DNA of 64,000 bases from CAVTPD01 sp963736575 (GCA_963736575.1 CAVTPD010000001.1:434001-498000); one strand, 5' to 3'. Positions 41,100-51,446 are shown, counted from the first letter of the stretch. The notes: generated by a model not told the origin, from the letters alone. A program made the numbers and translations.

Positions 41100-43994
41100 C
41101 CCACATTCATATATTCTTCAATAGGGGTACAGGTACAGATTAAGTTTCTGTCGCCATGTGCCGAATTGATTCTACCTACCGATGGCCAGAATTTATTCAT
41201 TCTAATCCATTCTACCGGGTAAGCAGCTTTTTCTCTAGAATAGGATTTTGTCCAATTGTCTGCAATCACCACTTGTGCCGTGTGTGGCGCATTTTTCAGA
41301 GACATTGTCTTCTTTGCTGTAAATGCCTTGTTCAATTTCATTTATTTCTTCACGAATGGCAATTAAAGCTTCGCAAAAACGGTCTAATTCCGATTTAGAT
41401 TCACTTTCCGTAGGTTCAACCATTAAAGTACCTGCTACCGGGAAAGAAACCGTTGGCGCATGGAAACCATAATCCATCAAACGCTTGGCAATGTCTTCCA
41501 CTTCAATATTATGAGAATGTTTAAACGCTCTAAAGTCAATAATAAACTCGTGTGCACATCTTCCGTTTTCTCCTGTATACAATACCGGATAGTGTTCTTT
41601 TAAACGCGTCATTAAATAGTTGGCGTTTAAAATAGCGTATTCTGTCGCTTGTTTTAAACCTTCGCCACCCATCATCATCATGTAGGCATAAGGAATCGGT
41701 AAAATCCCTGCGGAACCATAAGGCGCTGCGGAAACCGCGCTGTTATTCGGGATGCTTGTGTGCGGTGCAGAAACAATATGTCCTGGTAAAAACGCAACTA
41801 AATGAGCTGCCACACCAATTGGTCCAACGCCTGGTCCACCACCACCGTGCGGGATACAGAACGTCTTGTGTAAGTTTAAGTGACAAACGTCAGCGCCAAT
41901 ATTCGCTGGACTGGTTAAGCCAACTTGCGCGTTCATATTGGCGCCGTCCATATACACTTGTCCGCCGGCTTCGTGTATCATGGAACAAATTTTACGAATG
42001 CTGCTTTCAAAAACACCGTGAGTAGACGGATACGTCACCATTAAACACGCCAGTTTGTCTTCGTGTTCTTTTATCTTGGCCGCTAAATCTTCTAAATCAA
42101 TATTTCCTTTGTCGTCGCACGCTGTTACTACCACTTTCATTCCTGCCATTACCGCACTGGCCGGATTGGTTCCGTGTGCCGAAGAAGGGATTAACGCAAT
42201 GTTTCGATGCGCTTCGCCTTTGTTTCTTAAATAGTCTCTAATTACTAAAAGCCCTGCGTATTCGCCTTGTGCTCCGGAATTAGGCTGAAAAGAAACTTTA
42301 CTGAATCCGGTAATTTCGCACAACCATTGGTTCAGTCGTTTAAATAATTCTTTATATCCTGAAATCTGACCTTCAGGAACAAATGGATGTATGCTGCTGA
42401 ATTCCGGCCATGTAATTGGGAACATTTCCGTAGAAGCGTTCAATTTCATGGTGCAAGAACCCAAAGCAATCATAGAATGCACCAAGGATAAATCTTTCGA
42501 TTCTAAGCGTTTAATGTACCGAAGCATTTCGTGCTCCGAATGGTATTTGTTAAATACTTCTTGCTGTAGGAAATCTGTTGTTCTTTGTAAAACAGAAGGA
42601 ATAGATGTTTCTACAGCTTTAGATAAATCAATTTGATCCGCTGATTTGTTTTTTGCTTTTTTCAGAATGAAAATAATACGTTCTAATTCTTCTTCACTTA
42701 CCGTTTCGTCCAAAGAAATGGAAGCAGTTTTTTCGTCTTCAAAATAAAAGTTAACCTGTTCGTTTTCGGCAATACTTACTAAAACATCTGCATCGCATTT
42801 AAACGTTAATGGTATCAAAAAACGAATAATTGACAACTTCGTACTTGTAAAGCTTTTAGTGCTTCGAATAATTTATTGGTTTTAGCATGAACTCGACGGG
42901 CGATTTTCTTTAAACCTGCTGGTCCGTGGTAGACCGCATAGAAACTAGCCATAACAGCCAATAGCACTTGCGAAGTACAAATGTTAGAAGTGGCTTTCTC
43001 TCTACGGATATGTTGTTCACGCGTTTGCAAAGCCATTCGGAATGCCGGATTGCCATTAGCGTCAATAGAAGCACCAATAATTCTACCCGGTAATTGTCTT
43101 TTGTATTCGTCTTTGGTAGCAAAATAAGCCGCATGTGGTCCACCAAAACCCATAGGAACACCAAAACGTTGGGTAGTTCCCACAACAATATCGGCTCCTA
43201 ATTCTGCTGGAGATTTTAATAAGGTTAAGGCCAATAAGTCTGCGGCTAAAATTACGCCGGCGCTGTTGGTTTTGGCATCGGCAATAATTTCAGAATAATC
43301 AGAAACCACACCTAATGTATTGGGGTATTGCAATAAAATCCCGAAATATTCTTCACCGAATAAATCCGAAGATTTGAAATCGATGTTTTTTTCGTCTTCC
43401 ACAACCAGTTCAATCCCTAAAGGCTGTGCTCTGGTTTTTAGAACATCAATGGTTTGCGGATGACAATATTGAGAAGCGAAGAATTTATTCGCCGATTTTT
43501 TCTTTCCTTTTCTAGTGTGGAATAGAAGCGTCATGGCTTCAGAAGCGGCCGTTCCTTCATCTAAAAGAGAAGCGTTGGCGATTTCCATTCCCGTTAATTC
43601 CGTTATAACCGTCTGGAAATTGATCAAAGCCTCTAAACGACCTTGTGCAATTTCTGCCTGATAAGGCGTGTAGGCCGTATACCATGCCGGGTTTTCCAGA
43701 ATATTTCGTTGGATAATGGTAGGCGTGTTGGTGCCGTAATATCCTTTTCCTATGTAAGATTTAAAAACCTGATTGTTGGAAGCCAGTCCTTTAATCTTGG
43801 TTAAGAATTCTTGTTCCGAAATCAGCTTTCGGTAGGTTTAAAGCACTTTTAAGACGAATATCGGCAGGTACGGTTTCGGAAATTAAAGCATCAATTGAAT
43901 CTGCTTTAATGGTTTTTAGCATTTCTGCTGTTTCCTCGTCGCTAGGACCAATATGTCGTTTAATGAATTCGTTGGAAATGGAAAGATCTGACAT
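41090..43994 (-). pseudogene. gcvP: Glycine dehydrogenase (glycine cleavage P-protein), four +1 frameshifts
   Basis: P-protein of the glycine cleavage system: PLP-dependent decarboxylation of glycine, loading the aminomethyl group onto GcvH. Reading the minus strand from ATG 43994, the protein is recognisable over its whole length, but the frame changes four times by one extra base, near 43823, 42844, 42801 and 41303. Each time the neighbouring frame continues the conserved sequence (for example LPKA then ISEQEFLTKIKGLASNNQVF; EVVNYSFFDTINV then KCDADVL; KEDN then SLKNAPHTAQVV). The longest open pieces are 41235-42836 and 42815-43627. The PLP-lysine region HLNLHKTFCIPHGGGG is intact. TATCTTTG at 44014-44021 could be the -7 element. 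gcvT and gcvH are not in the window. Recent decay is most likely; base-calling errors are the alternative. Confidence 0.88.
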
Positions 43995-44129
43995 GCGCTA
44001 ATTATTAATTGTGCAAAGATACACAACTGTATAGAAACTAGTAGAATCTTGAAGGGGGGGATTTATGCACAATCTGACTTCAACGTATAAGTGAAATCAA
44101 TTTTGTTAAGAATAAAGCTTAAATAAGCT

Positions 44130-45077
44130 TTATTCTTTTATGATTTTTTGATTTGAAAATGAGTTGTCGTCAAATAATATGTTTACAAAGTAAATTCCAG
44201 AAGAAAGTTCTTTTAAATAAATATGATTAAGTTTTTCTACAGATTTAATGGTATTTCCATGATTATTTATGACTGTGATTTTCTTTACTGATTTATCCAT
44301 ATTTACTGATAATTTATCTTTAACAGGATTAGGGAAAAGTAAAACGCTTTCAGAAGAGGTGTTTGTTAAATTTTGTTGACCAAGTATGTTGTCTGCAACT
44401 ACTAAAGTGTCTGTGAGGTATCTTTTAGTGATGTCAACGCATCTATAGGTGCCGTCAAGCCAACCACAACTTTTTGGGTTAATTTCTCCTACAATTTTGT
44501 CATTGATTTTTAAATCGATGTCTTTTGAACTCAGTTTTTCTACATTAGTATTTAGGATCAAATTGGCATCACGAAAAACTTTAATGTTGTATCCATAAGG
44601 ACTAGTGCATTCAAGTGGAGTTTGAAAATCGGGTCTTCGGGTATAATTTAAAAATAAGGTATCTGTTTGAAGGAAATTTACGGGTATAGAATTTTTGATA
44701 ATTTGTTCATCGTTTTTATTAAATATGGGGAAGTTATATTGAGTTTTTAGATAATTTATTTCAAAGAGAGTATCTTCCTTTAGCTTTATCACGTAATTCC
44801 CGGGGATTTTAATTTGAGCTCTAAATTCATTGGCATATCCATAATTATTAGCTTGAGGGGGGGCTACTAATATGTAGTCGTTTCTTGATGAAAAATCAAA
44901 TTCAAAATCACACTCTTGATCTACAGAAAGAAGTTTTTTATTCGAATCATAATCGTAATTATCTGTTTCAGAATCAGTCTCAATTGAGATGGTATCGTTA
45001 ATGACTATTGTGTTTTGTGCCATTATTTCGAAAAATGGAAAGATTAAGAAAAAGCTAAACAATAATTTATCATTCAT
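44130..45077 (-). CDS. Secreted protein with T9SS type A C-terminal sorting domain
   Basis: 315 residues. A signal peptide covers about 1-20 (FSFFLIFPFFEIMAQ). The middle is a beta-rich region without a recognised domain, containing three cysteines. The last 75 residues form a type IX secretion sorting domain: LLFPNPVKDKLSV, then ITVINNHGNTI, LKELSSGIYFVNI and a final KIIKE. Such proteins cross the outer membrane and are usually anchored at the cell surface or released. TAACTTTG at 45126-45133 is a plausible -7 element. The function is unknown. Confidence 0.85.
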   Translation of the reverse strand: MNDKLLFSFFLIFPFFEIMAQNTIVINDTISIETDSETDNYDYDSNKKLLSVDQECDFEFDFSSRNDYILVAPPQANNYGYANEFRAQIKIPGNYVIKLKEDTLFEINYLKTQYNFPIFNKNDEQIIKNSIPVNFLQTDTLFLNYTRRPDFQTPLECTSPYGYNIKVFRDANLILNTNVEKLSSKDIDLKINDKIVGEINPKSCGWLDGTYRCVDITKRYLTDTLVVADNILGQQNLTNTSSESVLLFPNPVKDKLSVNMDKSVKKITVINNHGNTIKSVEKLNHIYLKELSSGIYFVNILFDDNSFSNQKIIKE

Positions 45078-45304
45078 AATCTGTGATTTTTATGCAAGAA
45101 TATGTTCTATTAGATTTAGACACGTCAAAGTTAATGAAAAAACAGTTTTTAAATTTATGATGTTGAAGTATTATTTGCTCACGACAGTATATAGCTAAGT
45201 GCAAATTAGGAATATTACATTTATCTAAATACTACCTTTTCCCCGAAATCCTAATATATGTTTAGCGTATTCATTAATTTTGATTTTCTAATTAGAATGC
45301 ATCA

Positions 45305-47713
45305 ATGAAGATTTCGTATAACTGGGTTAAAAATTATATAGATACAGAACTTTCCATCGAAAAAGTAGCAGAGAAATTAACGCTCTCTGGATTAGAGGTG
45401 GAAGGTATTGAGGAGTTTGTTTCCATACCGGGAGGTTTAGAAGGTATTGTAATTGGTGAGGTGTTGACTTGCGCCAAACACCCGGATGCCGATAAATTGA
45501 GCGTTACCACTGTAGATTTAGGCGAAGGAGAGCCTGTACAAATTGTTTGCGGTGCGCCAAATGTAGCAGCCGGACAAAAAGTAGCGGTGGCTACGGTTGG
45601 TGCTGTGCTTTATCCAGAAGATGGTGAGCCCTTCAAAATTAAAAAGTCTAAAATAAGAGGTGAAGCTTCTTTTGGGATGATTTGTGCCGAAGACGAATTA
45701 GGACTTGGTCACAGCCACGATGGGATTATGGTTTTAGCAACCGATTTGCCTAACGGTACTCCGGCTTCCAAGTATTTCAACATAGAAAAAGATTCTGTTA
45801 TTGAAATTGGTTTAACGCCCAACCGTGCAGATGCTACTTCTCATTACGGCGTAGCTCGTGAACTGAAAGCCTTATTAGAAACCCCTTTAAAAGGATTGGA
45901 TAACGAAGTTCAAATTCCGGATAGCAAAGGAAAAATCACCATTGAGGTTGAAAACACCGAAGACTGTCCCAACTACTGCGGCATTGAAATTTCTAACCTA
46001 AAGGTAGAAGATTCGCCTGAATGGTTGAAAAACAGATTAAAGTCTATTGGTTTAGAACCGATCAATAACGTAGTAGATGTAACCAATTATATTCTACACG
46101 ATTTAGGTCAGCCTTTACATGCTTTTGATTTGGATAAAATAGCCGGAAATAAAGTAATTGTTAAAAATGTAGTTGAAGGAACAGCGTTCAAAACTTTAGA
46201 TGAAGTAGAAAGAAAGTTAAAATCTACCGATTTAATGATTTGTGATGCTGAAAAACCAATGTGCATTGCCGGGGTTTTCGGTGGATTAGATTCGGGTGTT
46301 TCTGAAAGTACTACTTCTATCTTTTTAGAAAGCGCCTATTTTGCACCGGATTCCGTTCGTAAATCGTCATTAATACACGGTTTAAAAACCGATGCTTCTT
46401 TCCGTTTCGAAAGAGGAACCGATCCAAATATGCCGGTTGATGCGTTGAAAAAAGCCGCTAAACTATTGGTAGAAATAGCTGGTGGAAAAATCACTTCAAG
46501 CATTCAACAAGTTCAGGCTAAAAAAGCAGAGAACTTTAAGGTGATGGCTTCGCCGAAAAGAATTAATGCCTTAATCGGATTAAATCTTTCAGAAACTGAA
46601 GTAGAGAAAATCCTTAACGGTTTAGATATAACTGCCGTTGATAAAAGCGGTGAAGAATGGGAATTCTCTGTGCCTCCTTACCGTGTAGATGTTCAGCGTG
46701 AAGCCGATTTAGCGGAAGAAGTGTTAAGAATTTACGGATTTGACCAAGTTGAATTGGGTGCATTTGAACACAGTGAGTTCTTAGCTTCTGATAATGCTCA
46801 AAAAGACGGTAATAAAACCACAATAGCCCAATTGTTGTCTTCAAGAGGTTACCACGAAATGATAACCAATTCGTTAACCAATCCGGCATATACGTCAGAT
46901 TCTGAATTGTTAAGCGAAAAAGATAATGTAACTATTCTGAACAAGCTAAGTGAAGAATTGGGCATCATGAGAAGAACTTTGTTGTTTTCAGGCTTGGAAG
47001 TGGTTGCGCACAATGTAAACCGTAAACAAGACAACCTTAAGTTGTACGAATTCGGTAAAACGTATCTTAAAACGGAAAGTGGTTACGAAGAAACCCAAAA
47101 CCTTGGACTTTTCTTAACCGGAAATAACCACGATGAAAGCTGGTTAGAAAAAGACAGAGACGTTCAGTTTCACGATCTTTCTGCCGATTTATTAGTAGTT
47201 CTAGAAAAGTTAGGGCTTACATATTCTAACCAATTAAGGTATAAAGATGAGTTTGCTGCACCAGGTTTAAAATTATTATCTGGTGACACTGTTTTTGCAG
47301 AAATCTTCTGGGTTTCGCCAAAACAATTAAAAAAACTGAACATAAAACAGGCTGTGTTGTTTGCTAACCTAAACATGACGGTAGTAAATTCTTTAAAATC
47401 AAAACCAGTTGTTTTTGAAGAATTATCTAAATTCCCTTCCGTAAGAAGAGATTTGTCTGTTGTTTTAGACAAGAATGTTTCTTTTGCAGATGTTGAACGT
47501 GTAACCTACAACGTTAACAAAAAGCTCATCCGTGAAGTAAATGTGTTTGATACCTTTGAAGGAAAACAAGTAGGAGAAGGTAAAAAGTCGTATTCTATTA
47601 GTTATCTTCTTCAGGATAATAATCAAACCTTGCAGGATAAAGTGATTGACAATGTAATGTCACGTTTGATTAAAGCATACGAAGAAGAATTAGGAGCAAT
47701 AATCAGAAAATAG
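45305..47713 (+). CDS. pheT: Phenylalanine--tRNA ligase beta subunit
   Basis: 802 residues. Forms an alpha2-beta2 enzyme with PheS (not in the window). Domain order: B1 and EMAP/OB tRNA-binding domain (about 38-155, with CAKHPDADKLSV), B3/B4 editing domain, B5, catalytic-like core, and the C-terminal ferredoxin-fold anticodon-binding domain (FPSVRRDLSVVLDKNVSF). Length is normal. TAATTTTG at 45275-45282 fits a -7 element 22 bp upstream of the start. Confidence 0.97.
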   Translation: MKISYNWVKNYIDTELSIEKVAEKLTLSGLEVEGIEEFVSIPGGLEGIVIGEVLTCAKHPDADKLSVTTVDLGEGEPVQIVCGAPNVAAGQKVAVATVGAVLYPEDGEPFKIKKSKIRGEASFGMICAEDELGLGHSHDGIMVLATDLPNGTPASKYFNIEKDSVIEIGLTPNRADATSHYGVARELKALLETPLKGLDNEVQIPDSKGKITIEVENTEDCPNYCGIEISNLKVEDSPEWLKNRLKSIGLEPINNVVDVTNYILHDLGQPLHAFDLDKIAGNKVIVKNVVEGTAFKTLDEVERKLKSTDLMICDAEKPMCIAGVFGGLDSGVSESTTSIFLESAYFAPDSVRKSSLIHGLKTDASFRFERGTDPNMPVDALKKAAKLLVEIAGGKITSSIQQVQAKKAENFKVMASPKRINALIGLNLSETEVEKILNGLDITAVDKSGEEWEFSVPPYRVDVQREADLAEEVLRIYGFDQVELGAFEHSEFLASDNAQKDGNKTTIAQLLSSRGYHEMITNSLTNPAYTSDSELLSEKDNVTILNKLSEELGIMRRTLLFSGLEVVAHNVNRKQDNLKLYEFGKTYLKTESGYEETQNLGLFLTGNNHDESWLEKDRDVQFHDLSADLLVVLEKLGLTYSNQLRYKDEFAAPGLKLLSGDTVFAEIFWVSPKQLKKLNIKQAVLFANLNMTVVNSLKSKPVVFEELSKFPSVRRDLSVVLDKNVSFADVERVTYNVNKKLIREVNVFDTFEGKQVGEGKKSYSISYLLQDNNQTLQDKVIDNVMSRLIKAYEEELGAIIRK

Positions 47714-47718
47714 AATGT

Positions 47719-48012
47719 ATGGATAATTCGTACCATAAGCAGCTGGAAATACTAAACAAAGACGTAAATCTATTTGTAGAAAAGTACGAATTATTGAAGG
47801 AAGAATTACGCCTTCAGAAGCTTGAGAATCTTGAATTAACCAAATTAGTCAAAGAACAAAACGAACAATTGAACGATTTTAATAATCGTGATAAAATTGC
47901 TAAACTTGTAGATCGTGTTGCGAGTGACGAGGAGGAGAGGAAAGAGTTAAAATCGAAGATTAATCAATATATACGCCTAATAGATGAGTGTCTTGCTCGT
48001 CTTGAAGAATAA
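47719..48012 (+). CDS. Small coiled-coil protein upstream of zapA
   Basis: 97 residues, almost wholly coiled coil (heptads through about 8-75; EILNKDVNLFVEKYELLKEE, then KLVKEQNEQLNDF) with a short C-terminal helix ending IDECLARLEE. The position between pheT and zapA, 5 bp from each neighbour, suggests a cell-division partner of the ZapB kind. The sequence itself is low in distinctive motifs, so this is contextual. Confidence 0.7.
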   Translation: MDNSYHKQLEILNKDVNLFVEKYELLKEELRLQKLENLELTKLVKEQNEQLNDFNNRDKIAKLVDRVASDEEERKELKSKINQYIRLIDECLARLEE

Positions 48013-48017
48013 GAATT

Positions 48018-48308
48018 ATGAGGGAACTCTCTATTAAAATAAAAATTGCCGATAGAGAATACCCCATGAAGGTAGATGCGGACAATGAAGAAAAGCTACG
48101 ATTAGCCGGAAAGCTAATCAACGAAAAGCTTAAAACATACCGCGATACTTTTGGGATAGATGATAAACAAGATCTGCTTGCAATGGTGGTTATTGGTGCT
48201 TTTGTTGAAAAACTGGAAGCAGAAAAGTCCACCAATAAACTGAACACCAACGCTACAGAAGAGCTTGAAAAACTGTCTAATCTTATTCAGGAATCTTTGA
48301 AAGAATAA
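48018..48308 (+). CDS. zapA: Cell division protein ZapA
   Basis: 96 residues. ZapA bundles FtsZ at the division site. The N-terminal beta-strand region (LSIKIKIADREYPMKVDADNEE) and LAGKLINEKLK helix match the family, followed by the coiled-coil tail. It is 5 bp after the coiled-coil gene and 49 bp before rny. The short gap to rny holds no recognisable RNA gene. Confidence 0.92.
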   Translation: MRELSIKIKIADREYPMKVDADNEEKLRLAGKLINEKLKTYRDTFGIDDKQDLLAMVVIGAFVEKLEAEKSTNKLNTNATEELEKLSNLIQESLKE

Positions 48309-48357
48309 CTTTTTATGCCTTCCACCGCACAGACTCTAAAAATCTGTAATTGAAAAA

Positions 48358-49923
48358 ATGGAAATAATACTAAGTATTGTAGCTGTGGGGATTGTTTCTC
48401 TGGCAGCTGGATTTGCCCTATCGAAGACCCTTTTGAAAAAAGGATTAGTAAAACTAGAAGAAGAGGCCAAAGAAAAAGCCGACGAATTAGTTAAAAAAGC
48501 GGAACAAAAAAACGAAGCCATTAAGAAAGAAAAAATTCTTGAGGCTAAGGAGAAATACATAAAGCTTAAAGCAGATTTCGAAAGTGACACCTCACAAAAG
48601 AAACAAGAGCTTGCTCAGCTTGAAAACCGCTTAAAACAACGTGAAGAAACGCTTATTAAGCAAATCGAGAAAATCGATCGAAAAGAAGAAGAGCTAGAAA
48701 GCCAAGAAGAAAACGTAAAAGCACAACTAGAAATCGTTCGTAAAAAGAAAGACGAAGTGGAGCGCATCCGCTTAAGTGAGGCAGAACGTTTAGAGAAAAT
48801 TTCAGGCTTAAATAGAGAAGATGCTGTTGAGCAATTAATGGATATAATGAAAAAAGATGCTGAAGCGAAAGCCGTATCCATCATTAAAGACATTGAAGAT
48901 GAAGCTCGATTAACCGCTACCAAAAAAGCCAAAAAAGTAGTTATCGAAACCATTCAGCGTACCGCCGCTGAAAGTGCTATTGAAAACTGTGTGTCTGTTT
49001 TTAATATTGAAAGCGATGATATTAAAGGTAAAATCATTGGTAGAGAAGGAAGAAACATCCGTGCTCTTGAAGCCGTTACCGGTGTAGAGATTATTGTAGA
49101 TGATACACCAGAAGCTATTATTATTTCGGGACATGATCCTGTAAGAAGAGAAGTAGCTCGTTTAGCGCTTCACAGATTGGTAATCGATGGTAGAATTCAC
49201 CCAGCCAGAATTGAAGAGGTAGTAGCTAAGACTTTTAAAGATATTGAAGAAGAGATTGTAGAGATCGGCGAAAGAACTGTAATTGACTTATCGATTAGTG
49301 GTTTGCATCCTCAGTTAATTCGTATGGTAGGTAGAATGCGTTTCCGTTCTTCTTACGGACAAAATTTACTACAACACTCTAGAGAAGTAGCAAACATGTG
49401 TGCGATCATGGCTTCGGAATTAGGAATTAACCCTAAAGTAGCTAAGAGAGCTGGTTTATTACACGATATTGGTAAAGTAGCCGAAGACATGCACGAAATG
49501 CCGCATGCTCTTGCCGGTATGGAATTAGCCAAGAAATTTAACGAATCTGCTGAAGTATGTAACGCCATTGGTGCTCACCACGACGAGATTGAAATGAAGA
49601 CCTTATTTGCTCCAATTGTTCAGGCATGTGATGCTATTTCTGGTTCTAGACCAGGTGCAAGACGTGAAGTAATGGAATCTTACATTAAGCGTTTACGTGA
49701 CTTAGAAGAAACTGCTTTAAGCTTTAATGGTGTAACTAAGTGTTATGCAATACAAGCAGGTAGAGAGCTTCGTGTTATGGTAGATGCTGAAAATGTTACT
49801 GATATGGAAGCCGGAAACTTATCGTTCGAAATTTCTAAAAAGATTGAAAACGAAATGCAATACCCAGGACAGATTAAAGTAACCGTAATTAGAGAAATGA
49901 GAGCTGTAAATTACGCGAAGTAA
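48358..49923 (+). CDS. rny: Ribonuclease Y
   Basis: 521 residues. Membrane-anchored endoribonuclease of mRNA turnover. One N-terminal membrane helix (about 3-21) is followed by a long coiled coil (about 28-200), a KH domain with the GxxG loop IIGREG (226-231), and an HD domain with His369/Asp370 in LLHDIGK. The C-terminus VIREMRAVNYAK is typical of the family. It ends with its own terminator. Confidence 0.97.
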   Translation: MEIILSIVAVGIVSLAAGFALSKTLLKKGLVKLEEEAKEKADELVKKAEQKNEAIKKEKILEAKEKYIKLKADFESDTSQKKQELAQLENRLKQREETLIKQIEKIDRKEEELESQEENVKAQLEIVRKKKDEVERIRLSEAERLEKISGLNREDAVEQLMDIMKKDAEAKAVSIIKDIEDEARLTATKKAKKVVIETIQRTAAESAIENCVSVFNIESDDIKGKIIGREGRNIRALEAVTGVEIIVDDTPEAIIISGHDPVRREVARLALHRLVIDGRIHPARIEEVVAKTFKDIEEEIVEIGERTVIDLSISGLHPQLIRMVGRMRFRSSYGQNLLQHSREVANMCAIMASELGINPKVAKRAGLLHDIGKVAEDMHEMPHALAGMELAKKFNESAEVCNAIGAHHDEIEMKTLFAPIVQACDAISGSRPGARREVMESYIKRLRDLEETALSFNGVTKCYAIQAGRELRVMVDAENVTDMEAGNLSFEISKKIENEMQYPGQIKVTVIREMRAVNYAK

Positions 49924-49952
49924 TTATTCGGTTTTAAAAAAAATAAAATAGG

Positions 49953-49985
49953 AAGCCATCTTCGGAAACGGAGATGGCTTTTTTT
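49953..49985 (+). terminator. Terminator after rny
   Basis: AAGCCATCT and AGATGGCTT form a 9-bp stem; the loop TCGGAAACGG can add CG pairs around GAAA. A run of T follows. The same stem and part of the loop recur after the next gene (51447-51477). Confidence 0.88.
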
Positions 49986-50245
49986 ATTAAACCCCACTAT
50001 TTTTATACCAATATCTGGTAGTCTTTTATTTTTTAATATACAAAATCAAACTGTTTTGCTGTATATATATCCCGTTTAAATTAATGGAATATACATGTTA
50101 AAACATTTATTATCAGTTGGTTAAAATAGTTAAACGTTTATAAAGCCAAACCCAACGTTCGTTAGTTAAAGTCTTGTTGATTAATTGTTTTTTAATATCA
50201 TCGTAACAGATTTAAATTTTTAACTAATTAAAACTTTTAACTAAA
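49986..50245 (+). promoter_or_regulatory. AT-rich upstream region of the metalloprotease gene
   Basis: 260 bp without a gene. No TTG-N19-TAnnTTTG promoter is clear. Just before the ATG the 10-mer TTTTAACTAA occurs twice (50218-50227 and 50235-50244, 17-bp period), which could be a regulatory repeat or chance in AT-rich DNA. Confidence 0.3.
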
Positions 50246-51421
50246 ATGAAAAAGTTATTTATTGTTCAGCTAACGATGTTAGTACTTGGTGTTTTTTTAA
50301 TTTCTTGTAAAAAAGAAAATGATAACATCAAAAAATCAGATTCTATTGAAAATGATTCTTACAGCAAAGAAGAAAAAATTCAATGGTTACAAAAAAATGG
50401 ATTTGAAGATGAAGATATCACTTATTTAGAGGATGAAAAAGTCTTTGATATGGGAGATGCCCGTGTTCTTGAATCCGATGTAGACAAAAGAATGTCTCAA
50501 TCAAACATTAAAACTACTCAGCAAAAATGGCAATGGCTGGTTGACGACAATAATGTGCAAGACATTAACGTATTTATTACCTCTGCAGTAAGTGATGAAT
50601 ATGAAGACGCTATAGAAACAGCACTTCAAAAATGGAATGCAATTCCCTTTTGTAAAATTAATTTTACAATTGTTACATCGTCATCTTCAGCAGATATTAC
50701 TGTAACAACTTTTAATGATCCGAATACAAATACAGTAGCTTGGGCTTATTTGCCATTTTCAAGTGGTGTTGCTGGAAATGAAGTTTCTATCAATACTAAG
50801 TATGAGTACTTTAGTCAAACTATAAAAATAAATGCTATGATGCATGAGTTTGGTCATACAATTGGTTTACATCATACCAATCAGACTAATGGTATTCACA
50901 TAACGGGAACCCCTACTTCAGACCCTAGTTCTATCATGCAATCGTATGTACAGTCCGTTTCAGATTTTAGTAATGGAGATATAGTGGCTGCTAGAACTTT
51001 ATACAAAGCAGATATACCAGCAACAGCAGGTATTCCAAATGGGTTTAAACAATATTCACATGTACATACTTTAGGTACTGGCGGACCAAACTTAAGCAAT
51101 GTATTTAATTCTGTTTTTAACTGGTGGGGTAATTCAAGTAATCCAAATGGACTATACCAATTCACTTTAGAAACAAATAATAATACTCCTAGATCGTATA
51201 CCAATATTCCTGATTATGGGTCTTATTCTATACATGGATTTCAACCGGAACTTAGTATTAATTCATCTATTGGGTTTTCGGGTTTAGATGGTAATTACTG
51301 GGTTGTACTTGATGGAAATAACGTAGTATTAGTTGAAAAATCGGGTTCTTATGCACTTTATTTCAGTAACTCTAGTACTGCACCAAATTTAGGTACAACT
51401 GGAGCTCTTGATTTGTTGTAG
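50246..51421 (+). CDS. M57-like metalloprotease lipoprotein
   Basis: 391 residues. The lipoprotein signal has Cys21 (LGVFLISCKKE), so the protein is probably surface or periplasmic. The catalytic zinc motif HEFGHTIGLHH (200-210) fits HExxHxxGxxH, with Met231 in SIMQSYV as the likely Met-turn. This layout matches the dual-action HEIGH (M57) metalloproteases of Bacteroidota. The C-terminal 130 residues (after about 260) form a separate beta-rich domain without a recognised family. The substrate is unknown. It is flanked by near-identical terminator hairpins. Confidence 0.85.
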   Translation: MKKLFIVQLTMLVLGVFLISCKKENDNIKKSDSIENDSYSKEEKIQWLQKNGFEDEDITYLEDEKVFDMGDARVLESDVDKRMSQSNIKTTQQKWQWLVDDNNVQDINVFITSAVSDEYEDAIETALQKWNAIPFCKINFTIVTSSSSADITVTTFNDPNTNTVAWAYLPFSSGVAGNEVSINTKYEYFSQTIKINAMMHEFGHTIGLHHTNQTNGIHITGTPTSDPSSIMQSYVQSVSDFSNGDIVAARTLYKADIPATAGIPNGFKQYSHVHTLGTGGPNLSNVFNSVFNWWGNSSNPNGLYQFTLETNNNTPRSYTNIPDYGSYSIHGFQPELSINSSIGFSGLDGNYWVVLDGNNVVLVEKSGSYALYFSNSSTAPNLGTTGALDLL

Positions 51422-51446
51422 GATATATTTAAAAAAGGATTAATGA

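Noticed and set aside
41756..42025. Plus-strand open frame of 89 codons opposite gcvP
   Set aside because: Antisense shadow of conserved gcvP sequence with a Cys/His/Arg-rich translation.
41090..43994. Programmed ribosomal frameshifting in gcvP
   Set aside because: Four separate shifts without slippery heptamers or stimulatory structures are not credible as programmed events.
48309..48357. 6S RNA between zapA and rny
   Set aside because: The gap is only 49 bp, too short for 6S RNA and without its long hairpin.
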